From assembly GCF_014643515.1 (NCBI RefSeq), contig NZ_BMJP01000001.1:124001-188000 (forward strand): a stretch of 64,000 bases of DNA. The letters run 5' to 3'. The translations under genes and the position numbers were made by a program. The notes below the pieces were generated by a model that did no database searches, was not told the DNA's origin, and worked only from the letters and a program-made list of their open reading frames with translations. Of the stretch, positions 26,374-35,425 are shown in pieces (position 1 is the first letter of the stretch; each line of letters begins with the position of its first letter). The stretch comes from Sphingomonas prati. Its GTDB lineage: Bacteria; Pseudomonadota; Alphaproteobacteria; Sphingomonadales; Sphingomonadaceae.

Positions 26374-27905
26374 CCGCGACGCTTGCGGTGCCGGTCGCGC
26401 CGGAAACAACCGACACCCGTGACGCGTGGGCGGCCGCCGTCCCGGTCTTGATCGGCGGGATGCTCGCCGTCCTGCTGCTATTCCACGGCGACGCGGCAGA
26501 CATGGCGCGGATCTGGTGGACAAGTTCCACCTTCGAACATTGCCTGTTCATCCTCCCGCTGATCGGCTGGCTGGTGTGGCAGCGCGCGCCCGAACTGGCA
26601 CGCCTCTGCCCACGCGGCTGGGCCCCGGGGCTGCTGATCGTTGCTGCGGGGGCCGCCGGCTGGCTGCTCGGCCAGGCCGCCGGGGTTGCGATCGCGCGGC
26701 ATTTTGGGCTCGTGCTAATGCTGCAGGGCGCGATCGTTGCGACGCTCGGCCCGGCGGTCGCACGCGGGCTGCTGTTCCCGCTCTGCTACGCCTTCTTCCT
26801 CGTGCCGGCGGGGGAGGGGCTGGTGCCGCCGCTCCAGGCGATCACCGCGCAAATGTGCATGGCGTTGCTCCATCTGTTCGGCATTGCGGCGCGGCTCGAC
26901 GGCATCTTCATCACCACGGCGCATGGCTGGTTCGAGGTGGCGGAGGCCTGTTCCGGCGCGAAGTTCCTGATCGCGATGGTGGCGCTTGGCGCGCTCGCGG
27001 CAAACGTCTGTTTCCGCAGCATCCGACGCCGCATTGCGTTCATGGCACTGGCGATCGTCATCCCTGTGCTCGCCAACGGCGTGCGGGCGTTCGGCACCAT
27101 CCTGGTCGCGAACTATACCGACACCGATGTCGCCGGCAGCTTCGACCATGTCGTCTACGGCTGGGTGTTCTTCGCCGTCGTGATCGGACTGCTGCTCGGC
27201 CTCAGCTGGCGCTTCTTCGATCGCGCGCCCGACGATCCCGCCTTCGACCCCGCCCGGATCGAACCGATCCCGCCGCACGCCGATCCGCGCCGCCGCGTTG
27301 TCGTCGCGGTAACGGCCGTGCTGATCGCCGCCGCACCCGCCGCCTGGACCGAGCTTGCCGCGTCCGGCGGCCGCCTCGCCCCGGCCGTCATCGCGCTGCC
27401 CAGCCCGACCGGCTGGACGCCGGTGCCTGCCACGAACGGCCTGCCCTGGGCACCGCGCTTCCCCGGCGCGGACCGGTTCGCGCTGGCGCATTACCGCGCG
27501 GCGGACGGCACCGTCGTCGACCTCGCGATCGCGGCGTACGGCGATCAGGAGGAGGGCCACGAGGTCGTCGGCTACGGCATCGGCGCGGTCGATCCGCAGA
27601 GCCGCTGGACATGGGGCGCGGACGGCGCAAAGGTCGCGGATGGCCGGGCGATGCGGATCGTCGGGCCGGGCGATACGCCGCGCGACGTCCTGATCTTCTA
27701 CCGCATCGGCACCCTCACCACCGGCAGCGAGACTCGCGTGAAACTGGAAACCCTTCGTGCCCGGCTGACCGGCGCACCGCAGCGCGCCGTCGCGGTCATC
27801 CTTTCCGCGCAGGCCCCGCGCGGCGGCACCGCCCGCCCGGCGCTCGACCGGTTCCGCGCCGCGATCGGCCCGATCGATGCGCTTGCCGACCGGGCGACGC
27901 GCTGA
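26370..27905 (+). CDS. xrtA: Exosortase A fused to EpsI domain
   Basis: Multi-pass inner-membrane cysteine transpeptidase, the predicted sorting enzyme for PEP-CTERM proteins, 511 residues. About eight hydrophobic segments occupy residues 20-280. The expected catalytic triad is present: Cys194 in EACSGAKF, Arg239 in NGVRAFG and His260 in FDHVVYGW. Residues about 305-511 form a second domain (after one more membrane helix, VVVAVTAVLIAAAPAAW) matching the EpsI/DUF3485 type (HYRAADGTVVDLAIAAYG, DVLIFYRIG). It overlaps its upstream neighbour by ATGA and the amidotransferase start by one base. Confidence 0.95.
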   Translation: MTATLAVPVAPETTDTRDAWAAAVPVLIGGMLAVLLLFHGDAADMARIWWTSSTFEHCLFILPLIGWLVWQRAPELARLCPRGWAPGLLIVAAGAAGWLLGQAAGVAIARHFGLVLMLQGAIVATLGPAVARGLLFPLCYAFFLVPAGEGLVPPLQAITAQMCMALLHLFGIAARLDGIFITTAHGWFEVAEACSGAKFLIAMVALGALAANVCFRSIRRRIAFMALAIVIPVLANGVRAFGTILVANYTDTDVAGSFDHVVYGWVFFAVVIGLLLGLSWRFFDRAPDDPAFDPARIEPIPPHADPRRRVVVAVTAVLIAAAPAAWTELAASGGRLAPAVIALPSPTGWTPVPATNGLPWAPRFPGADRFALAHYRAADGTVVDLAIAAYGDQEEGHEVVGYGIGAVDPQSRWTWGADGAKVADGRAMRIVGPGDTPRDVLIFYRIGTLTTGSETRVKLETLRARLTGAPQRAVAVILSAQAPRGGTARPALDRFRAAIGPIDALADRATR

Positions 27906-29800
27906 TGTGCGGCATCGCCGGCATCTTCCACCGCGAAACGGCCAAGCCGGTCGATCCGGCGCGCGTCCGCGGCATGACCGACGCGATCGCGCATCGCGGG
28001 CCGGACGGGGCGGGGGTGTGGACCGGCAGCGGCGTCGGGCTCGGCCATCGCCGCCTCGCCATCATCGATCCGACCCCGGCCGGCGCGCAGCCGATGCTGC
28101 TCGACCATCTGACGATCGTGTTCAACGGCGAGATCTACAATTTCGCGGAGGTCCGCGCCGAACTGTCGCTGGCCGGCCACCGCTTCCACACCGATTGCGA
28201 TACCGAGGTCATCCTGCACGCGTATCGGAAGTGGGGACCGGCGTGCCTCGACCGGTTCAACGGCATGTTCGCCTTCGCGCTGCACGATGCGGCCGAGAAC
28301 ACGCTGTTCCTGGCACGCGACCGGTTCGGGGTGAAACCGCTGTTCTACGCGACTCTGTCCGACGGTGCGCTGCTGTTCGCGTCCGAACTGAAGGCGATCC
28401 TGGCCCACCCGCTGTTCCGCGCGGTGCCCGACCTGACCGCGATCGACGACTATCTGGCCTATGGCTATGTCCCCGACGACGCCTGCATCGTGGCGGGGGT
28501 CAGCAAGCTGCCCGCCGGGCACCATATGCTCGTCCGCCGCGGGCAGCCGCTGCCCGCGCCGACCAAATGGTATCAGCTGAGCTTCGCCGACCGCGCGACC
28601 GGCAGCGTCGCCGCGCTGACCGAGGAACTCGACGCCCGCCTGCGCGACGCGGTCCGATCGCGGATGGTGGCGGACGTGCCGCTCGGCGCGTTCCTGTCCG
28701 GCGGGGTCGATTCGTCGGGCGTCGTGGCGATGATGGCGGAGGCGAGCCCGCACGCCGTCCAGACCTGTTCGATCGGGTTCGACAGCGCGGGCTATGACGA
28801 GACGCGCTATGCCCGCATCGTGGCCGACCGGTTCGCCACCGACCACCGCGAACGGACCGTTGCGGCGGGCGACTTCGGCCTGATCGATACGCTGGTCGCG
28901 GCCTATGACGAACCGTTCGCGGATGCCTCCGCGCTGCCGACCTACCGCGTCTGCGAACTGGCGCGCGAGACGGTGACGGTGGCGCTGTCGGGCGACGGCG
29001 CCGACGAGGCGTTCGCCGGTTATCGCCGCCACGCCTTCCACGCCGCGGAGGAGCGCGTTCGCGGGCTGATCCCCGCCCGCCTGCGCGAACCGGTGTTCGG
29101 CCGGCTGGGCGCCGCCTATCCGAAGCTCGCTTGGGCGCCGCAGGTTCTGCGCGCCAAATCGACGCTGCAATCGCTGGGGCAGAGCGGGGCGGAGGCCTAC
29201 GCCACCGCGGTCGGCATCACTTCCCATGCCGATCGCCACGCGCTCTACGCCCCCGGCTTCGCGCGCAGCCTGTCCGGCCACCGCGCGGAGGACCGCTATG
29301 TCAAGGCGATGACCGACGCCCCGGCGCGCGACCCGATCGACCGCGCGCAATATGCCGACATGCAGATCTGGCTGCCCGGCGACATCCTCACCAAGGTCGA
29401 CCGCGCCAGCATGGCTGTCAGCCTGGAGGCGCGCGAACCGTTGCTCGACCACCGGTTGGTCGAATTCGCCGCCCGGCTGCCCGCATCGATGCGGCTGCAC
29501 CGCGGGCAGGGGAAGTGGCTGCTCAAGAAGGCGCTCGCCCGCCGCCTGCCGGACGAGATCCTGTATCGCCGCAAGATGGGGTTCGTGACGCCGATCACCG
29601 CCTGGTTCCGCGGCCCGCTGGCGGCCGAGGCGCAGCGGATTGGCGAGGGTTCGGCACTGTCCGCGACCGGCTGGTTCGACGGCGCGCGGCTGAAGTCGGT
29701 CGCCGACGACCACCGCAGCGGCCGCGCCGATCATGGCCGCCTGCTGTGGCAGCTGCTGATGCTCGAAAAATCGCTGACCCGCCTGTTCGGCGTCGCCTAA
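27905..29800 (+). CDS. XrtA-locus asparagine-synthase-like amidotransferase
   Basis: Class II glutamine amidotransferase/asparagine synthetase-like enzyme of 631 residues. Cys2 (MCGIAGIF) is the glutaminase nucleophile; RHRGPDG, NGEIYNF and DRFGVKPLFY complete the N-terminal domain. The synthetase domain has the PP-loop LSGGVDSSGVVA near 260-271, LSGDGADEAFAGY and LPGDILTKVDRASMAVSLE. In exosortase loci this family is thought to amidate a sugar carboxyl of the polysaccharide; acting on free aspartate is the alternative. Last gene of the operon, TGATG junction with xrtA. Confidence 0.93.
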   Translation: MCGIAGIFHRETAKPVDPARVRGMTDAIAHRGPDGAGVWTGSGVGLGHRRLAIIDPTPAGAQPMLLDHLTIVFNGEIYNFAEVRAELSLAGHRFHTDCDTEVILHAYRKWGPACLDRFNGMFAFALHDAAENTLFLARDRFGVKPLFYATLSDGALLFASELKAILAHPLFRAVPDLTAIDDYLAYGYVPDDACIVAGVSKLPAGHHMLVRRGQPLPAPTKWYQLSFADRATGSVAALTEELDARLRDAVRSRMVADVPLGAFLSGGVDSSGVVAMMAEASPHAVQTCSIGFDSAGYDETRYARIVADRFATDHRERTVAAGDFGLIDTLVAAYDEPFADASALPTYRVCELARETVTVALSGDGADEAFAGYRRHAFHAAEERVRGLIPARLREPVFGRLGAAYPKLAWAPQVLRAKSTLQSLGQSGAEAYATAVGITSHADRHALYAPGFARSLSGHRAEDRYVKAMTDAPARDPIDRAQYADMQIWLPGDILTKVDRASMAVSLEAREPLLDHRLVEFAARLPASMRLHRGQGKWLLKKALARRLPDEILYRRKMGFVTPITAWFRGPLAAEAQRIGEGSALSATGWFDGARLKSVADDHRSGRADHGRLLWQLLMLEKSLTRLFGVA

Positions 29801-29837
29801 TAGAGGCACCACTGCCCACGGACCCGCGAGACCCATC

Positions 29838-30575
29838 GTGACAGACCAGCCCGCCGCCACCTCCGCGACCACGCTCGGCGACCGCCCGTTCCGCTACTAC
29901 GACCTCGTCATGGTCGCGTTCGTCACGATCCTGCTGCTCAGCAACGTCATCGGCGCGGGGAAGCGCGCGGTCGTCGACCTGCCGCTGATCGGACCCTGGC
30001 CCTTCGGCGCGGGACTGCTGTTCTTCCCGATCTCCTACGTCATCGGCGACGTTTTGACCGAGGTCTACGGCTATGCCCGCGCGCGGCGCTGCATCTGGGC
30101 GGGGACCGCGGCGCTGCTGTTCATGGCGGCGATGTCGTGGATCGTCGTGCGGATGCCGCCCGACGCCGGCTGGACGGGGCAGGCCGCGTACGAACAGGTG
30201 TTCGGACAGGTCCCGCGCATCGTGTTCGCCTCGATCTGCGCCTTCTGGGCGGGCGAGTTCGCCAACGCGCTGGTCCTTGCCCGGCTGAAGCTCCGCACCC
30301 GCGGCCGGTACCTCTGGCTGCGGACGATCGGCAGCACGGTGGTGGGGCAGGGCGTCGACAGCCTCATCTTCTACCCGCTCGCCTTCTACGGCGCGGTCGG
30401 CTGGTCCGCCGACGCGCTGCTGATGGTCATGCTCAGCCAGTTCGTGCTGAAGGTGGCGTGGGAGGTCGTGCTGACCCCCGCCACCTACGCAGCGGTCGGG
30501 TTCCTGAAGCGTCGCGAGGGGATCGACGTGTACGACGACGACACCGACTTTACGCCGTTCCGTACGCGGGTCTGA
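29838..30575 (+). CDS. yhhQ: Queuosine precursor transporter
   Basis: Inner-membrane transporter of 245 residues of the YhhQ/QPTR family, which imports 7-cyano-/7-aminomethyl-7-deazaguanine for tRNA queuosine. About six hydrophobic helices are visible, with the family segments LLLSNVIGAGK, PISYVIGDVLTEVYGY (about 60-75), WAGEFANALVLARLK and STVVGQGVDSLIFYPLAF. It starts at GTG 29838. It is convergent with truA, six bases apart. Confidence 0.92.
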   Translation: MTDQPAATSATTLGDRPFRYYDLVMVAFVTILLLSNVIGAGKRAVVDLPLIGPWPFGAGLLFFPISYVIGDVLTEVYGYARARRCIWAGTAALLFMAAMSWIVVRMPPDAGWTGQAAYEQVFGQVPRIVFASICAFWAGEFANALVLARLKLRTRGRYLWLRTIGSTVVGQGVDSLIFYPLAFYGAVGWSADALLMVMLSQFVLKVAWEVVLTPATYAAVGFLKRREGIDVYDDDTDFTPFRTRV

Positions 30576-30581
30576 TACGGC

Positions 30582-31325
30582 TCAGTCCGGATAGACCGCC
30601 CCGGTAAAATACAGCCCGTCCGGCGGCGCGTTCAGGCCGAGCCTAGTCCGATCCCGCGCCTCCAACGCGTCCGCCATGTCGGCCACCGACCAGCGGCCGC
30701 GCCCGACGAGCATCAGGCAACCGACCATCGACCGGACCTGATGATGCAGGAACGACCGCGCCTCCGCGTGGATGTCGATACCGTCGGCGGTCGCGGTCAA
30801 CTCCAGCCGTTCGAGCGTCCGGACCGGGCTGTCCGCCTGGCAGTGCGCGGAGCGAAACGTCGTGAAGTCGTGCCGCCCGACCAGGACCCGCGCCGCCGCC
30901 GCCATCGCGTCGGTATCGAGCGGTGCGCGGACATGCCACGCCCGCCCGGCGTCGAGCGCCAGCGGCGCGCGCCGATTGACGATCCGGTAGCGATAGCGCC
31001 GCCCGATACAGGAAAAGCGCGCATGCCAGTCGTCCGCCACAGCCACGGTCGACAGGATCGCCACCGGCTGCGGGCGGAGCAGCGCGTTCAGTCCCTCGCC
31101 CAGCCGGAACGGATCGAACGGCCGCGCGATGTCGACATGCGCGGTCATCGCCTCGGCATGGACGCCCGCATCGGTGCGTCCTGCCGCGGTCACGGCGGCG
31201 GGTTCGCGCGTGATGGCCAGCACCGCCGCCTCGATCGCGGCCTGCACGCTCGGCCCATGCGGCTGCCGCTGCCAGCCCATATAGGGCCGCCCGTCAAACT
31301 CCACGGTCAGCCGGAACCGCGTCAT
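30582..31325 (-). CDS. truA: tRNA pseudouridine38-40 synthase TruA
   Basis: Isomerises uridines 38-40 of tRNA anticodon stems to pseudouridine. The 247-residue protein shows the catalytic aspartate in [10 protein letters not shown] near 48-57, the YRYRIVNR segment near 110-117 and the C-terminal [11 protein letters not shown] motif. The ATG at 31325 overlaps the fmt stop codon by four bases, so both are coupled; a longer open frame continues upstream within fmt and recR but is not coding. Confidence 0.97.
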   Translation of the reverse strand: MTRFRLTVEFDGRPYMGWQRQPHGPSVQAAIEAAVLAITREPAAVTAAGRTDAGVHAEAMTAHVDIARPFDPFRLGEGLNALLRPQPVAILSTVAVADDWHARFSCIGRRYRYRIVNRRAPLALDAGRAWHVRAPLDTDAMAAAARVLVGRHDFTTFRSAHCQADSPVRTLERLELTATADGIDIHAEARSFLHHQVRSMVGCLMLVGRGRWSVADMADALEARDRTRLGLNAPPDGLYFTGAVYPD

Positions 31326-32224
31326 GCGATCCGCGCACCGACCGGCACGGCAAAGCCGCGGAGCAGTTCGCCGGTCGTCATCACGCCGCGGCCCGCACGC
31401 TGCACCGCGGTCGGCTGGATCGCGCCCGTGCCGCAGGCGATCGTCAGCCGATCGTCGAGCACGGTCCCCGGCGGCCCGTCCATGTCGACCACCTCCGCCG
31501 CCATGACCCGTACCCGGTCGCCCGCATGTTCGAACCAGGCCCCGGGCGCCGGTGCAAACGCGCGCACCTGCCGCTCGACCGCCGGTGCGCTGGCGCTCAG
31601 GTCCAGCCGCGTCTCCGCCTTGTCGATCTTCGGCGCGTAAGTCGTCTCGCCGACCTGGCCTACCGGTGGATAGGCCTCGATATCGCCGAGCACCCGCACC
31701 ATCAGCGCCGCGCCCATCGCGGCCAGTTCCGCGGTCAGCACGCCCGCGTCCTTGCCGTTGATCGGCGTCCGCCCCTCCAGCCGCACCGGCCCGGTATCGA
31801 GCCCGCGCTCCATCTGCATGATGCCGACGCCCGTCTCCGCATCGCCGGCCAGGATCGCGCGCTGCACCGGCGCCGCCCCCCGCCAGCGCGGCAGCAACGA
31901 CCCGTGGACGTTCAGGCACCCCAGCCGCGGCGCTTCCAGCACCGCCTGCGGCAGGATCAGCCCATAGGCCGCGACCACCCCGACATCGGCTTCGAGGGCC
32001 GCGAACGCCGCCTGCGCCTCCGCATCGCGCAGCGACAGCGGGCAGCGGACGGGCAGGCCAAGTGCCTCCGCCCGCGCCTGCACCGCGCCGGCCCGCAACG
32101 CCTTGCCGCGGCCGGCGGGGCGGGGGGGCTGGCTGTAGACCGCGACGATGTCGTGCCCGGCCGCGACCAGCGCGTCGAGCGTCGGCACGGCGAAATCGGG
32201 GGTTCCCATGAAGATGATACGCAT
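31322..32224 (-). CDS. fmt: Methionyl-tRNA formyltransferase
   Basis: Formylates initiator Met-tRNA with 10-formyl-THF. The 300 residues start [16 protein letters not shown], have the [11 protein letters not shown] loop that contacts tRNA, the catalytic [15 protein letters not shown] (Asn/His) near 107-121 and the DTGP motif near 143-146; the C-terminal OB domain is intact. It is 53 bases from the divergent recR start, so both promoters lie in that gap. Its usual partner def is found downstream of recR. Confidence 0.97.
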   Translation of the reverse strand: MRIIFMGTPDFAVPTLDALVAAGHDIVAVYSQPPRPAGRGKALRAGAVQARAEALGLPVRCPLSLRDAEAQAAFAALEADVGVVAAYGLILPQAVLEAPRLGCLNVHGSLLPRWRGAAPVQRAILAGDAETGVGIMQMERGLDTGPVRLEGRTPINGKDAGVLTAELAAMGAALMVRVLGDIEAYPPVGQVGETTYAPKIDKAETRLDLSASAPAVERQVRAFAPAPGAWFEHAGDRVRVMAAEVVDMDGPPGTVLDDRLTIACGTGAIQPTAVQRAGRGVMTTGELLRGFAVPVGARIA

Positions 32225-32277
32225 CCACCCCCTGAAACGCTTGGCAAGCCGCGATGCAAGCCCATATCGCTATCCGC

Positions 32278-32874
32278 ATGGCATCCACCGAAATCGAGGG
32301 GCTCGTCCAGGCGCTCGCCCGCCTCCCCGGCCTCGGCCCGCGCTCCGCCCGCCGCGCCGCGCTCCACCTGCTGAAAAAGCGGGAAAGCGCGCTCGCGCCG
32401 TTGTTGCAGGCGCTGGGTGCGGTGGCCGATCGGCTCGCGACCTGCGGGGTGTGTGGCAATGTCGACACCAGCGATCCGTGCGCGATCTGCCGCGACGATC
32501 GCCGCGACCCGCGGATGCTCTGCGTCGTGGAGGATGTCGCCGACCTGTGGGCGCTCGATCGGTCGCGGCTGTTTCCCGGTCGGTTCCACGTGCTCGGCGG
32601 TCGGCTGTCCGCGCTGGAGGGGATCCGTCCGGAGGACTTGACCATCGACGCGCTGCTCCGCCGCGTGGCGGCCGGCGGCATCGACGAGGTCGTGCTGGCG
32701 ATGAACGCCACGCTGGAGGGCCAGACGACGGCGCATTATCTTGCGGAGCGGATCGAGGCGTTTCCCGTCCGCCTGACACAGCTCGCCCACGGCCTGCCGG
32801 TCGGTGGGGAGCTCGATTATATGGACGAAGGCACGCTGGCGCAGGCGTTGCGCGCGCGCCGGCCCATCGTGTGA
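32278..32874 (+). CDS. recR: Recombination mediator RecR
   Basis: Works with RecO/RecF to load RecA on gapped DNA. The 198 residues contain the helix-hairpin-helix ([20 protein letters not shown]), the C4 zinc finger ([16 protein letters not shown], residues about 57-72), the Toprim domain ([33 protein letters not shown]) and the C-terminal [26 protein letters not shown] 32278 is the standard N-terminus ([13 protein letters not shown]); an ATG 24 bases earlier is less likely. Confidence 0.97.
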   Translation: MASTEIEGLVQALARLPGLGPRSARRAALHLLKKRESALAPLLQALGAVADRLATCGVCGNVDTSDPCAICRDDRRDPRMLCVVEDVADLWALDRSRLFPGRFHVLGGRLSALEGIRPEDLTIDALLRRVAAGGIDEVVLAMNATLEGQTTAHYLAERIEAFPVRLTQLAHGLPVGGELDYMDEGTLAQALRARRPIV

Positions 32875-32912
32875 GCCTTGACCCGTCCGCCGCCAAATCC
32901 TAGCTGCGCGGC

Positions 32913-33440
32913 ATGGCCATTCTCCCGATCCTCGAAATTCCCGATCCGATCCTGCGCGACATCTCCGCACCGGTCGCCCCCGACGACGCGTCGCTGCCGC
33001 AGCTGATCGCCGACATGTTCGAAACGATGTACGACGCGCCCGGCATCGGCCTCGCCGCGATCCAGATCGGCGTGGCGAAGCGCGTGATGGTGATCGACCT
33101 GCAGGAAGAGCAGGACGAGGACGAAAAACCGATCCGCCAGCCGCGCGTGTTCATCAACCCGGTGATCAGCGAACCGTCGGAGGAGGTCTCGGCCTACAAC
33201 GAAGGCTGCCTGTCGATCCCGGAATATTATGCCGAGGTGATCCGCCCCGCCAGCGTCCGGGCTCAGTGGACCGACGAGACCGGCGCCACGCATGATGAGC
33301 GGATCGACGGCATGCTCGCAACCTGCGTCCAGCATGAGATGGACCATCTGAACGGCGTGCTGTTCACAGACCATCTGTCCAAGCTGAAACGTGACATGGC
33401 GTTGAAGAAGGTCCTGAAGGGCCAGCGACTCCGCCGCTGA
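32913..33440 (+). CDS. def: Peptide deformylase
   Basis: Removes the N-formyl group from new proteins using a metal ion. All three motifs are present in 175 residues: GIGLAAIQ at 44-51, EGCLS with metal ligand Cys99, and HEMDH with His141/Glu142/His145. It follows recR by 38 bases on the same strand; the companion formyltransferase is divergent on the other side of recR. Confidence 0.97.
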   Translation: MAILPILEIPDPILRDISAPVAPDDASLPQLIADMFETMYDAPGIGLAAIQIGVAKRVMVIDLQEEQDEDEKPIRQPRVFINPVISEPSEEVSAYNEGCLSIPEYYAEVIRPASVRAQWTDETGATHDERIDGMLATCVQHEMDHLNGVLFTDHLSKLKRDMALKKVLKGQRLRR

Positions 33441-33449
33441 CCCCTCCGG

Positions 33450-33839
33450 TCAGTTGACGGTCGGCAGCGCGGCCCGGCAATCGGCGGCGCATTCGCGGCA
33501 CATCTTCGCGCACCACTGGCAATGTTCGTGATCATGCGACTCGCATTCGGCGGCGCTGGTCTCACACGCTAGGATGCAGGTTTCGAGCATCGTGCGCAGC
33601 ACTGCAACATTCTGACCCGTCCGGCGCGTGGCGACCGCGGCGGTTGCGGTACAGATGCTCGCCGTGTCCGAACACACCCGGATGCACTGGCTCATGTCGC
33701 CCGGTTCGGCGGCGCAGGCATCCGCGCAGGACGTCGCGATAACCGCGCAAAACATCGCGTGGCGGATGGCTGTGGCAAGCGGCTCATTCAGGTCGTCACC
33801 GACGTCCGGGTGAAGCGATATCATCTTGCTGATCGACAT
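33450..33839 (-). CDS. Cysteine-rich four-helix-bundle copper-binding-like protein
   Basis: A 129-residue protein with 14 cysteines placed along predicted helices (FCAVIATSCADACAA, CIRVCSDTASIC, TCILACETSAAEC, HCQWCAKMCRECAADCR). This matches the four-helix copper-storage type (Csp/DUF326) that holds Cu(I) with an inward-facing Cys lining; the His-rich ESHDHEHCQWC turn fits a metal entry. No signal peptide or Tat motif is seen, suggesting a cytosolic Csp3-like form. Start ATG 33839 is fixed by AAGGAG at 33847-33852, seven bases upstream. It is convergent with def, with no copper genes nearby. Confidence 0.82.
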   Translation of the reverse strand: MSISKMISLHPDVGDDLNEPLATAIRHAMFCAVIATSCADACAAEPGDMSQCIRVCSDTASICTATAAVATRRTGQNVAVLRTMLETCILACETSAAECESHDHEHCQWCAKMCRECAADCRAALPTVN

Positions 33840-33948
33840 GTTCGGTCTCCTTGCCCGTTCAACGGGTCGCACCCTGGCCCGTTCCGCGTTGCCATCGCGG
33901 TCCGGACGCGGCATTGTTGCCAGAATGTTCTTCCCGGGGTGTGCGTAA

Positions 33949-35421
33949 ATGGACGGTCAACTGATACTCCTGCTGCTGGTGGCGCTGGCTGTCGGCGTGA
34001 TGCTGGGCTGGCTGCTGTTCGGCCGTGCGACCGCAGCCCTGCGGACGGAGCGCGATGCGGCGGTTGAACGCGGCCGCGTCGCCGAACAGGGGCTGGCGGT
34101 GGCGCAGGAACGAGCGCGCGATGCGGGGCTGGTCCGGCAGATGCTGACCGAGGTCACGCGCGAACGCGACGACGCGCGGCAGGCGCTGGCGACCGCCGAA
34201 GCGACCGCTTCGCGCGTCCCGACGCTCGAGGCACGGCTGGCCGAGGCGGTACAGCGCGTCGAGACGCTGGCCGGTGAACGCGCCGCCTTCGTCCGCGGCG
34301 AGGCGGAACGGGCGCGTGCTTACGAAGAGCAGACCGCCCGGCTTGGCGAACTCGAAGCGCGGCTCGACGCCCGCTTCGGCGAACTGGCTGGCAAAGCGCT
34401 GGGCGACGCGCAGAAGGTGTTCTTAGAACGCGCCGACGCGCGGTTCCGCCAGTCGGAGGAGAAGAGCGGCGTCGAGCTGAAGGCACTGCTGCAACCGGTC
34501 CGCGAGCGGTTGCAACGCTATGAGGAGACCGTGACCAAGGTCGAACAGGACCGACGGCAGGAATATGGCACGCTGACCGGCCTGATCGCATCGATGCGCG
34601 ACGGGCAGGACGCGGTGCGCAGCGAGGCGGCCAAGCTCGTCAACTCGCTCCGCTCCGCCCCCAAGGCGCGCGGCCGCTGGGGCGAACAGCAACTCCGCAA
34701 CGTGCTCGAAAGCTGCGGCCTCGCCGAACATACAGACTTCCAGATGGAGGTCAGCATCGCCGACGGCGAAGGGGAGGGCGGCCGCATGCGCCCCGACGCG
34801 ATCGTCCGCGTGCCGGGCGGCCGGGCGCTGGTGATCGATGCGAAGGTATCGCTGAACGCCTATCAGGACGCGTTCGGCGCGGTCGATGACCGCGAACGCA
34901 CGCTGGGCCTTGCGGCACACGCCGCGTCGATGCGCGCGCACGTTAACGGGCTGGGCAACAAGGCCTATTGGTCGCAGTTCAGCGACGCGCCCGACTATGT
35001 CATCATGTTCGTGCCGGGCGAGCATTTCCTGACCGCCGCGCTTGAACACGACCCGACGCTCTGGGACTTCGCGTTCGACAAGCGCGTGCTGCTCGCCACG
35101 CCGACCAACCTGATCGCGATCGCCCGGACCGTGTCGGCCGTCTGGCGGCAGGAGAAGCTGGCGGCCGAAGCGCAGCAGATCGGCGAGCTGGGCAAGGAGA
35201 TGTACGACCGGCTGGCCGTGGCGGCCGGTCACCTAAAGACGGTCGGCGGCGGGCTGTCGACTGCGGTCAACAACTATAACAAGTTCGTCAGTTCGTTCGA
35301 AGGCCGCGTGCTCGTCACCGGTCGCAAGTTCCGCGACCTGAACATCGAAACCGGATCGAAGGCGATCGAGGATTCGGTCCCGGTCGAGGCCCTCCCACGC
35401 TACAGCGAGGCGGCGGAGTAG
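33949..35421 (+). CDS. rmuC: DNA recombination protein RmuC
   Basis: RmuC family protein of 490 residues, a putative nuclease-fold factor limiting inversions and rearrangements. A single N-terminal membrane anchor (residues about 5-24, ILLLLVALAVGVMLGWLLF) is followed by a long coiled coil (about 28-200), then the conserved RmuC domain with GRWGEQQLRNVLE, RPDAIVRVPGGRALVIDAKV, FVPGEHFLTAALEHDP and LATPTNLIAIARTVSAVW. It is convergent with the RNA methyltransferase, four bases apart. Confidence 0.94.
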   Translation: MDGQLILLLLVALAVGVMLGWLLFGRATAALRTERDAAVERGRVAEQGLAVAQERARDAGLVRQMLTEVTRERDDARQALATAEATASRVPTLEARLAEAVQRVETLAGERAAFVRGEAERARAYEEQTARLGELEARLDARFGELAGKALGDAQKVFLERADARFRQSEEKSGVELKALLQPVRERLQRYEETVTKVEQDRRQEYGTLTGLIASMRDGQDAVRSEAAKLVNSLRSAPKARGRWGEQQLRNVLESCGLAEHTDFQMEVSIADGEGEGGRMRPDAIVRVPGGRALVIDAKVSLNAYQDAFGAVDDRERTLGLAAHAASMRAHVNGLGNKAYWSQFSDAPDYVIMFVPGEHFLTAALEHDPTLWDFAFDKRVLLATPTNLIAIARTVSAVWRQEKLAAEAQQIGELGKEMYDRLAVAAGHLKTVGGGLSTAVNNYNKFVSSFEGRVLVTGRKFRDLNIETGSKAIEDSVPVEALPRYSEAAE

Positions 35422-35425
35422 AGGC

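Noticed and set aside
26426-27904. N-terminal extension of the amidotransferase across xrtA
   Set aside because: The extension is the out-of-frame shadow of xrtA; the enzyme must start with Met-Cys so that Cys2 is the nucleophile.
27698-29872. Open frame of 724 codons antisense to the amidotransferase
   Set aside because: No domain or ribosome site; the plus-strand frame has full catalytic motifs.
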